A DNA stretch of 64,000 nt from Panorpa germanica (taxonomy: Eukaryota > Arthropoda > Insecta > Mecoptera > Panorpidae): NCBI GenBank assembly GCA_963678705.1, contig OY783212.1, positions 18,352,001 to 18,416,000 of the forward strand, read 5' to 3'. Below are positions 22,579 through 34,500 of this stretch, piece after piece (position 1 is the first letter of the stretch; each line of letters starts with the position of its first letter). The notes under the pieces are model-generated. The model did no database searches. It was not told the DNA's origin and saw nothing but the letters and a program-made list of their open reading frames with translations. A program made the translations under genes and the position numbers.

Positions 22579-25500
22579 TGAATGATGGACCTGATCCAAA
22601 ATGTGTGCGAGAGAGAAAGGTATATGTTCCTATTCGTTCTTTATGCGCATGCGTTGCAAGTGACATTCGTCAAGTCAGAACTGTTTAGATATAATTCGTG
22701 ACAGTTGTTAAATATGACATTATATTGATGTAGAATAATGTAGATATGTATAAATATAAATAAATTATATATAAACATAACTAATAACGTGAGTTCTGTT
22801 CACTCTAAATATCAACTGTGTTTGGCCGTTATCCCTACAGCGACATCTATGACGTTCATGAGTATATGTTTTCACTAAAAGGTCCACTGATTTACCGACA
22901 GACGAGCTTTGTACTAACTAAAGAAATATAACTTCTTTACATATATTTTATTTATTATATTTTAATAGAATATTTATATCTAGACAGCTGGTACTTTCGA
23001 TGCATGCGCATAGAGAACAAATAAGAACGTATACCTTTCTCTCTCGCACACATTTTGGCTACACTTTTAATCTCTAGGAAACATAGGCTATTCACACTCC
23101 ATATATATGCTCTAAGTCTGGAATGCATATATGGCTCTGCATTCGAGAGAAGCCACTCGAACGGAGTGATGTAATCTGACTAAACTCCGATTCCAACTTC
23201 GGTACCGATAACACCAGCTCCGCAACATCCCTAGTATGAATTATCAAGGAAAGTGGGCCATGTATACAAAATAAAGTAGATTCGGGTTAGAAAATTGCCA
23301 CACCATATTGCTATAACTGAAATATAACTGAGAACTGAAAAAAAAAACTGTTCTAAATTTGCCTTAACATAATAAATTTATTATAAATAAAAAAATATAT
23401 ATCCATTTTACAGAAGTGAAAAAGACAGCCAATTTTCAAAGAATGAGCTGTTAAGAAACATTCAGTACATGGGTAGAATATACGACCTGGATGTGGAAGG
23501 GCAAGAAGATTTCACGCGGTTTCAAGATTGGCTGGACATTCACGATTCTAATGCGACTACTGGTCTTTTTGAAATCGGAAAGGTAATGACAGAGGTAAGT
23601 TTCAATGCATGTATATTTTTTCAAATAATTATATGATAAATCATATCATTCCACAACTAACGGTTTGTCTTTTTTTTTTAATAATGCGTAACAATATCAT
23701 TCAACATACAGTTCACGTTAAGTATCATTCCCACTCACTGCTTTAATTTAATTTTGTATTTAATTTAAATTGTTTAAACAATTAATTGTTTAATTGTTTA
23801 CTGGGTTAGCATATGGCATTACGCATAGTCATTCACAGTACCATTTTTAATTAAATTTATTTTTAAGTTTTCTTAGTTTTTTTTATAACCTTACAAGGTC
23901 CAATGTTTTAAATTAAAAATATTAAATTAAGAAAAACTATATTATATTATAACCTCCAAAATGTGACAATCTGTGAAAATGCAGCAGAATTTATATTTAA
24001 AAGAAGTTTAATTTCAGTTTGTCAAAAATAAAGAAATAAAAACAATTTCTATTACTAATTGTTATTAAAAACAGCAATTAAATAATTTCACCTTCAATTT
24101 TGTCCAACTGTCAAAATTTATATTACTAAAGAGGCATGCACACCAACTAAATTAACTAAACTCAAATTAAAACAGGAATGTGACTAGGAATGCCTATTCT
24201 GAAAACCTGAAATCTAGATTAAAATATTAGATAAAAACAGTAAATTAAATATCAAAACAATGAGTGGGAATGAGGCTTAAACATGAGAAGAACATATTAT
24301 AACTAATTAAAACAATGTTAACAAGAAGAAAATACATCTATTGCAGTTATGTTTTATTTAAGATAATTTAATAGTAACATCACACTTAAAATTTGTTTCA
24401 AATCTGCTAAAATAATCTAACCTATAAAGCATCTTTGTGCCTCGTCATTCATTACTACGACTCGGGCTTTAAGCGGATTGGTTGTTGCACATGCTAGCGT
24501 AAAATGTCTCCAGGTCCTTGTTTATTGTATCAAAACAAGAGCTCGATAAGTCGATAGCCAACATCAGCCAGAAGCTTACCACGTTGTCGGTACTGTGGAT
24601 TAAAGCTTTTCGAACTCGCATCATCAAATCTTCAACCAGTGGAGCGTCAGTTCGCATTAGCATAGGCCCATAAAACGAGAGCTAGAATCCAAATAGTTGT
24701 AAATTTGGTTAATATTATTTAGGCAACAAATGTGCCACGATCAGCGCTCTCAAATTTTGCGAAGATAGAATTATCTTTTATGAAACTCTCAATATTTGGG
24801 GAATCCTACTCCTAGAAAGTACTGAAAAAGATACAACTAATTTTGGAAAATAGTAATTTTTGATTTTTGACGAATTCTTAAAATGTTACATTTCAAATAT
24901 TCTCTGAGAATCAGGGCCGGCCTTAGCCACTGCGAGGCACTTCTTCTTTGTATAATTTATGTATAATAGTATTTTATGTAATTGTAAGTATTTTTGATGA
25001 TAATAAGACAAAAAATAAAATTTTATATTGGAAGTTTTCAGTTTAACAAGCACAAAGACGACAAATTTTAATGATGATAAACTAAGGTACATGAATGCCT
25101 TGAAAGATATACGCAGTGATTCTAGTGGGTTTTCTAAAGAGAGTGGCGCGAGATTCAAATACATATATAGTGATGAATTTTTCTACTTGAGCTGTTGCGC
25201 GAGAATCTTGCCACCCCCTAAGGCTGCCTCTGCTGAGAATATTAGGTCGATCCGTTTATCGAAAGAAAATGTCTCATTAAAACGAACAGTACTTCGGTGG
25301 TATTTGATAATATACACAGATAATTCGGAATGAAATGAGCAAAAGAAACCTTCAATGTGATATTACGCTAAATGGTTTCCTGGTTTTTTACCTGAGCGGA
25401 GAGTTCTCTTGCACCTCGTGGGGTTAGAGCTTTCAGTAGTATGTGCATGTACTTTATAATCGCAGGAGGTAGGAAAGGAATGGGTTTGCCATCCAGTAGC

Positions 25501-28500
25501 CGGGCCCTGTAAACAACAATTATACATTTATTAATTCTATCACAAAGGTGAAAAAAAATGTAATAGGTCATGAAGACCCTGTAATGGGTTAACATTGCTT
25601 AAACGTTCTGCTGAACTAGATTTATATGTTTAAACTTTACTCTAAAGTAAAACACAGAAAGTAATTGAAATGCGCCTTCACACTTGCGTTACTTGTACTT
25701 ATTGGCAAACATTTGGAATTAGTATACAACGACAAACATTTTCGGTTTGGTGTCGGTAAAATAGAATAAATCAAAACGCCCAAATATTTGCTTCGGCCTT
25801 GTTCGAGGTACCGTAGCTGTATACACATGCGTTGACGACTATGACATTAAAACATAACCTTAAATGCTCAAATATGGAAGTATCTAAATATTTATTACCC
25901 ATAATTAACAATTTTTGATAAATCTATCTAATAATCTAACTTATTTTATTTAAATGAATGTGTCATAAAATTAGGCAAATGCTCTAGTTGAATCCCAGTA
26001 AACATTTTGTTGTCACTTTTTCATCATATTGAACATGCGTATGACTTTTTTGTCATGAAAGAGTTCATTTACAGTTCAGTCACTAATGACTGTCATTAAT
26101 TTCGCTAACGCCAAGCTCACAACGACCCATCTGAAGAGTTGGGTTGTAGTGGTCGTTGTTGAGGATGTCGGTACAATATTCAAACATAACGCAAAACTTA
26201 AAGATGATGATGATAGAAGAAAGAGATTCGGAAAGAGAAATTTTATTGGATTTTATTTTATTATATAATTATATAAATAAGCTTAATAAAATTAATTTTA
26301 ATTCATATTTAACTGCGATTTATACATTTTTCTTCATACCATAACCTAACTCAATAAATAAACAATGTTTATTATCATTTAGAATATATTTCTCTTATGA
26401 AAAATTTATTTTATTTGTAGATATAGCTTTTGCTACAGAGCTATTTAATCAGCTATTGCAATCCTTATTTTTTCAAAGATCAAAACCATTTAAAACGCTA
26501 CATGATGCATGCCACTTAAGTGTATGCTTGCAACGCTAGAAAGTAAGTGGAACGGGAAAAACTGCGATCGTGAGCGTGATTGTTGTGAACGCTTAGCCGG
26601 ACGCACCCCATATGAAATGTCTATTTTATCGGTTACAAATGGCGAAATCATTCCACCTGTTGGCATACAAATGAAGATAAAGTTGATGCGAACTATAATT
26701 CAAATGTAATAGTGATAGAAACGTCACAAAATAGGACACTTCACCAAATTGTTTACTTGGATATTTCTCATTTTTTAAAAACAAGTGTGGACAGGTCGTT
26801 CGGAAAATAATCCTGCACATCCACTTGACCTGAAATAATTAACAAACAGCACAAATAATACAACGCGGCCTAATATATGATGCAGCTGGCGGATACCGTG
26901 GCAAACACATAGAAACTTTTCATTTTTGTCGTTATGCGTAGTGGCCCAAGGCACAAGGCCCAACGGTATTTCTATTATTTTGCGAATAATTTCATTATGT
27001 TTTTTTCTATATGATTAATGATTTAAATTTGGCTATTAAATGACCATTTAAACCATGCTCACCTCTTATAGACCTCGGATATCAGTTTCATGGCATTGTA
27101 AAACTTGTCTTCGTCTGATGTTAACCAATTTGCTGCCACTGTAATTAAAAAAGAACGAGAAATTTATATGAAAAGATTAGTTTATTTACTAATTATTTTG
27201 TTACATATTTTAAATTTTGTTAAATTGTATAAAATTGCACTTTATATTGACAAGTTTTTATAATGTTTATAAGTATTCAATTATTTTTTAGTTAGTACGT
27301 TCACATACAAATTAAATGGGTAAACTAAGTCATCTTTAAATCCCGGGAACACCAGTTTTTGAAAATAAAAGTATAAAATTGTGATTTAAAAAGTAGAACC
27401 GTATGACTAATTTTTTTATAGCTTAGTGGTTTATTGTAAACCATAGTTGATAGTTTTCTCTATCAACTCAAAGTAAATATCCAAGTAAAAAAATAACTCG
27501 CTTACATTTTTTTGTTAATGAACTGTGGTCGGTCGTTCTTTTTAGTTAAACTCCAGTTATGCCATAACTTTAACATTGTTACAACATGTTGCAACAATTT
27601 GAATTTTAAATTAATACACCATTAACATTTCGTAATAACTTTTCTTAAAAACCAATAAATATTGTGGATTTGAACATAACAAACTTTACTTACATTCAAA
27701 ATGGTTTTGCAAGTGATAAAATAATAAATTTCTTAATCGTAGACCAAACATTTCGCGGGTTGCGAACATTGGGGATGATATAAACATTGAAACGTTTACA
27801 CTGAAGTCAGGGCTGCTTAAGCATCGGTCGGCGAGCTCAGCAAAAGCTTCTCTGCAATGAAATAATTGAAGTTATTATAACCGTGCAGAATTTGTGCTTT
27901 GTCATATCATATACGAGTACATAAAACCTACTTTCAAATTTGTATTTATACATAAAAAACATACGACCTCTGTTATGAAATAAGGAACTATTTTAATAAT
28001 ACGATTCCATCTGCTGTTTATCTATTATAACCCGGACAAAATAAACATTTAAATTAGCTATATTTCGCATAAAGCTGAAAGGGTACAGACCTTAGGTACA
28101 CTATTACAAATAAAATACTAAAAGTCCTCATCGATCGCACATCTGCAAAAAAAGTTATTCAAGATTAAAGGTCAACAAAAATGGTAGAAAAAAAGTACGA
28201 GAACAATTATTGCAGATAATTTTATGATCTACAACTTTGATCTGATTTATTTTTATGATAAAACCTACCGTTTACCGGAAAAATTGGAAAAACCATTTTT
28301 ATTGACTTTTGACCTTAAATAACTTTTTATGCAGATGTGCGATCGGTGAGGACTTTTAGTATTTTATTTGTAATAATGTCCCTAAGGCGTATACCTTTCA
28401 GCTCTATGCGAAATATAGCTAATTTACCATTGGATACCATTATATGGTTTTATTGTTTATTTTGACCGGATTATTACTAGATTAAATATTTTAATTAACA

Positions 28501-31500
28501 CATTTTGTGTTCTATTATCAGCGTTTACAGTTATTTTTTGCATGGATAAGAGTTCTGTGTTAAGTATGTTATCTCTTTTACACTCTGCGATATTGGTAAT
28601 TTGAATTGGTAAACATTTTATGTCGTACGTATGTCGTCCAATTGGTAAACATTTTATTTTCCGCTATGCCATTTGCATTGGTAATTGCTTTTTTTCATAA
28701 CGTATTGCTTTTTCTAATATCATTTTGATGGACCGAGTTTCGTTGTATACAGGAAAGAGCATATCCTTTCCTCATGTTTCTTCCTGATACTAGTTTTTGT
28801 AGCATAGCCTTGAAATGCATTGTGAATTGTTATGTCCTGCATTTTAAAATCAATGTTATGCATTCGAACTATGGTGAATTTGTCAGTTCTTTCTATGGGA
28901 ACATTATATGGTATATATTTGTCCTCAGTACCTTTCTATTTATCAATTGTTGTGTAATTGTCTCCAATTAATAAGTGATAATTAAGTTTAACAAACATCT
29001 TGTTTTCATTTATCGGTATTGCCATTATTTTTCTATTGTTATGTTCCATTTTTTTATCAAATTCAACTTTTATCTATTTTTTATTAATTTAAATTTCTAA
29101 ATCACTGAATTTTGCATTATACGAAATGGATGTTTATTCCATGAAATGCAAATGACATAACATATGATCATATAACTCTCAATTTTTTGCAAATAAACGT
29201 TGTAAATAACTTTAAACCAATGTACAATGTACAATGGAAGACGATAACAATATAACAAAAATTCATTTCTCTTAGGCGGAGAGGGTTCTACGTGACAATG
29301 AAATATTTAACTAATTGAATGTGATGTCAACAGAGTTAAATTAAATATTCAATGTTCAATTGAAACTATATAAAATGCTTAACAATGGTTTTGTTTCTAC
29401 CAACGCAATACTGAACATTATTCAATGTACTTACACTTTTTGTTTTTTAATTTATAAAAAATCTACCGCATTTTCGTATGCTTTATGATGTTTGTTGTAT
29501 ACTCAAAACATGTACAAAACATTACGTAAAATTTATTGTACCACTTTTTATTAGGAAATAGAAGATATTGAGGGTTAAAGTTGAAATTTCAAAATTGAGG
29601 CTAGAGCACCACTTTAATGTAAGAGATGTCAAGTTTTTTGCATAATACTGGCTTATTGGAATGGAATCAAACCAAATCAGTTTATTAGAATTCTTACCAT
29701 ATGGTTTATAAATGTAATAGCTTTATACTGGCCATTACTGGTCATTTTATGAAAAATGAAAATGACAAACATAATTTAAATTAGAATTAGGGCTGAAGAA
29801 AGTAATACATATTTTAAATAGAGTAAATACAATACATATAACTGTAACATTTCCAACAATAGAATTGACAACGAGAAAGTAATATATTTATATTATATAA
29901 TATTATATATATTTTGGTATAAGAAAAAGCGCGGCGCTTTTTGTATTGTATTTATTGTAAAATTATGTCTAAAATGATTTCAAATTTCACATTTTTTGTT
30001 CAACTTTAACCTTCAATATCTTCCATTTTTTAATAAAAATGAATATTACGTATTGATTTGTGCATCGCTAATACATCCAAAAATGAAGTAGTTTTTTTTA
30101 TCTAATAATAACCAACATTATCAATCCGAAATTTGAAGAAGCATAATTTATGTCAATATTTCAAACTTTCAATTAAAACTGCTACAATTTCTACGTTGAG
30201 ATTCATTTTTCATAGTACATATACAATAGAATCAGCTTTATTTATATCAATAGAATCACTAACCTTAGCTGTTGAAGATTAATACAAGTTGCCTCTAGCA
30301 CGTGGAGAACATTGCTCAATTTCTCATTTAACCTTATCCCGTCATCTGCTTCATTGAGAAGCGCAATTTGTGAAGACAAAGTATCGTTGCAATTCATGTT
30401 TCTATTCTTTTCAGAATATTAACTACAAACTGTTATTACAATGTATTTTTACTTTATTTGCTTTGCTTAAAGTCAACAGTTTCTTTTTCTGTTGCTATCT
30501 ACAAGTAATATGATATTAGCGTTGGGTTTAACAAACAAAAGCGGTGATTCAATTAGATTGAATGTGTATAGCCTACTGCGTTGTAATGACAGATCCATCG
30601 AATATAATCATTATTTGTAGCATGCCTTGATTATTTTGAATATTATCTGAATATAATAACTGGCCCTTGATAATAACAAATATTTCTTTTTTTTTTGGGA
30701 TTTATGTAGCCTACAGGAGTTGTCAATAATTTTTAATTGAAATATACATTTATATACATATGCGCAGAGGCGGCATTTGAGGGTGGCAAGCAGGACAACT
30801 GCCCGGGGCCTCGCTCTTGTAAGGGCCTTGCACCATCGCGCAACAACCCAAGTAAAAAAGTCATTACTATATATTGTCTTCGTTTGAATCTCGCGCCTCA
30901 CGCTTTAGAAACCCCACTTCAATCCCTACGTATATCTTTTAAGGCATTCATGTACCTCAGTTTATCATCAATAATATTGTTATCTTTGTGCTTATTGACT
31001 TTTATAATTCTTTAATATATTCAAAACTTTAAAACTCTACATTTATATATTTTTAACTTTTGCATTTCTCGCCAATCATCATCAAAAATACTTACTTTTA
31101 TTTTACATTACACAAAGAACAAGAGCTTTGCAAAATTATGCCGCCAAAAGGCCTCGCAATGGCTAAGACCGCCACTGCAGATGCGTATAATAGATTTAAT
31201 ACATAGCCATATTATTTTTTTTTAAATATCCAAAAGTTAATATAGCAATTTTAAATTTGTATTTCTGTTTTCTGGTTAATTTTTAACCATTTTGATGTCA
31301 CAGGCTCAGTAATAAGCATTGCAGTCTTACAAGAAATAGGTGTTATTTATCTTTGTTTAAAACGTTCATAATGTAAACCTGTTACACTGTTGTATAAATG
31401 GAAGGAAATAGGGTAGGAATCGAACATGACGTCGAAGAACAACTTATTTATTATACCTTTTGATCCCTTTAATGTTTACAGGATTAAAAACGACAATCGA

Positions 31501-34500
31501 CAAACGACATTAATTGTTAATTCTCCTATACAATAATTTTTTGAAAGCTAGATAGATAAAAAAGGAAAGAAAAAATCACATGTAACGTGCCAAATTTAAA
31601 TTACCTTTTTTCTTTCTTTAGGTTCCATGGAAAATCAATTGAAATGTGACTAGATACAAACAATGATAGACTGCGAGTGCGCCAGTTGCGTCATACTTAT
31701 TACGTTGCTATAATATTGCGACTTATTAAAAAAGAATTGAATTTTTTAGTTGCTGATAGCCAACTTTATCAATATATGGTACAACCCCATTAGAGTCGCG
31801 CTATCCGTACGAGTTGTTCCAAGCGAAACGTAGAATTAATAAAAAGAAAGCCATGAAATGTTCTTTTATGTCATGTTTGGTTTATCATTTTGGCGCCCAC
31901 TTCTGATTTGGCAATTGTAGCGATCGTTTACCTGATTTACCCATAGGTTGGCACAGGCAGTAATTAGTGAGTACCATCAGTACCGTGAGTAAAATCAGTC
32001 TTTTAATAGTTTTGATTTGTTAAAAGAATGATTTTATAGTTTTAAAACAAAAAAATATAACAAATTTTATTAGAGTTTATTTAATTCAGAAAAGTTCGAT
32101 GATAACAATCAAATCAGATATCTATTACACTTAATTCAATTGTATTTTTCTCAATTTTTCTTTGACGATCATTATAAATTATATTTCATACAGATCATTT
32201 TAATTGTATTCGTGATGATTCTTCCTATACTAAGGTTTCTTTATAAGATTGAGGTTTGCGTTCTACTTCTCCGATGATGGTTTCATAAAAATATTTAAGA
32301 GTTCCACTGATTTGATTGAAATTTGTGTTTTGAAGATCAACTGCTATCAGCAACAAAATTTTGAATCCACCGGGGTGAGTGTTGTTCGTCAATGCCTTCC
32401 GGATGTTTATCATTAAGTCGGTCATAAGAGGCAAATGCGACGCAATTAACAATTGTCCATTCTGTACGAGCTGTAAATGAAAAAAATAGCACTTTAAGAC
32501 ATAGTAAGTAACGGAATCATGTTACACCATCGAAAACCTCAGAAAACCTCTAGAACTCATTTTTGTAACTAGTTTTACACATTTAAACATTAAATTAAAA
32601 AGAAAAGGACAGAAAATGATAACTGATAATAGAGATGGAAGCACACAGAGATGGATCCAAGCGTAAGAGTTATGGACGCTATTGTACCATTTATAAAAGT
32701 GAGGTTAAATTTGAAATGTAATAAATGTACCTTTGAATACATAAATTCCGTGTTTTCAAATAGATTTTCATTTTACCTGTATTAATAATTCCCTAGCTGC
32801 TCGAGACGAGCGCATCTCGATCAAGCAGTTTAAGTAATATATAATGTAAGGCCCCAGATATTCAAATGGGCTGCCATCTAGTAATCGGGCCCTAAAATAG
32901 ATGTTTTATTTCTGTTAATAATTGCAACTGAAATTTCTTCTGTTTAAAGTTGGAATCATATGATATCGCCTCAATAAGAATGAAAGAAATAAAAACGTAG
33001 TATTGATATAGTAGATATGTACGTGTTAACGCCGAAACGCATATGCAACTACAATAAACAGCATTAGAAAAGATTATCACTTATCTCTGCTACATTGTTA
33101 CATTTCTTACTCGTATTCCTACTAGGGACTCGTACTAATGGCTCTTCTATTGATTTATTGTTTTAAAAATGTCTTTCAGAAAAACAAATGACCAGAAAAA
33201 GACTCTCAGAAGGTATGAATTTAGAGTTGGTTCTAATAATCATTTAGTTTAAAAATGTTAGCAGGAGATATACTGGACTAGTAATATATCTATATTTTCT
33301 AACAACAAGAAATTCATTTTGTTTTAGAAAACACAAAAACATTTAATAAATTAATAAAGCTGATCGGGCCCGGAGCTGTACTCCCGAGGCACTCAAGACG
33401 ACCGGCTCTGCGTTTATATAATCAACACATTCAAATTACAATATATTTACTGCATCTTACTATAAAGATTTTGCTTACTTGTGATAGAATTCTCCCAATA
33501 GGTTTAGAGAGTTGTAAAATTTCTTCTTATCCAATATTTTCCAATTTGCTGCATCTGCAACAAACAAAAGTGAATTATTTATTTTCCGCCAATAGAGTGG
33601 GCATCATTTTTTCGCATATGACTGTTGCTTTAAATTGTAAATATTTAACAAAAATTAAAAATTATTTAACGTAATAATTTATCACTTACTCTGTAAATTT
33701 TGTCGTATTCCACTTAACATTAAATTCCTCAGCAGGTCCCCATGTATGTAGGATGCTGCGAAGATGCTTGACGACACAAATCTTGCAGCCTTCACTGCAA
33801 AACCAGCATCTTCTAAAGCGCGAGCGTTGAGCTGGTTAAAAACTTCTCTGAAATGTGGTTTATGAGTAATTAAATTCTTTTCAGTAACAAGTTATTAATT
33901 AATTGTGTACAAACCTTAATTGCTGGGACGTTATACAGGTTGTTTGTAAGATAAAAAGAATATTCCTCACTTTTTGATTCATTTGTATTTCATTGTCAGA
34001 ACAATTCATGAACGCTACTTGTGAAATCAGCGTTCTATCAATAAAATCGGCATCCATTGTTACTGATTTATAAATCGTTATAGTTATTCAAAGCAGCTAA
34101 GACCTTTTCCGAAGATGGCACAAAAAGTTCATTAAATTAAATACGTAAAATGTTTGTAAATGAAATCACTTGGTGCGGTTTGACTGTTTGGAGATACTAC
34201 AAATGAAATGTACCACAGTTCAACATATATCAATATTTAAATATTTAAGGTTATGTTCAAGGCAAAATTTAAAATCTCTTACCTTTCAAATGTATTTTTA
34301 TTTTAATATGCAGATAGTCTTTTGGTTTTGATTTTATTTTTCAATTATTCAAATGTGTATTCTTATTTATAAACCGGAAATATCCACTGATACTATTTTT
34401 ATATTTAAAAACAAATAGAATATAATGATAAGGTTTCGCTTGTGATATATTTTCTGTATCTAGTTGTCACGTTAATTTCGTTTGTAAAATAAACGTGGTT

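Noticed and set aside
24886..25333. Open frames on both strands in an intron of MIF4G copy 1
   Set aside because: They fall in a dispersed repeat that recurs at 30,764-31,185.
34010..34058. Upstream ATG giving MIF4G copy 2 a longer N-terminus
   Set aside because: That frame reaches TGA and does not join the downstream frame; the ATG at 34,009 aligns with copy 1.
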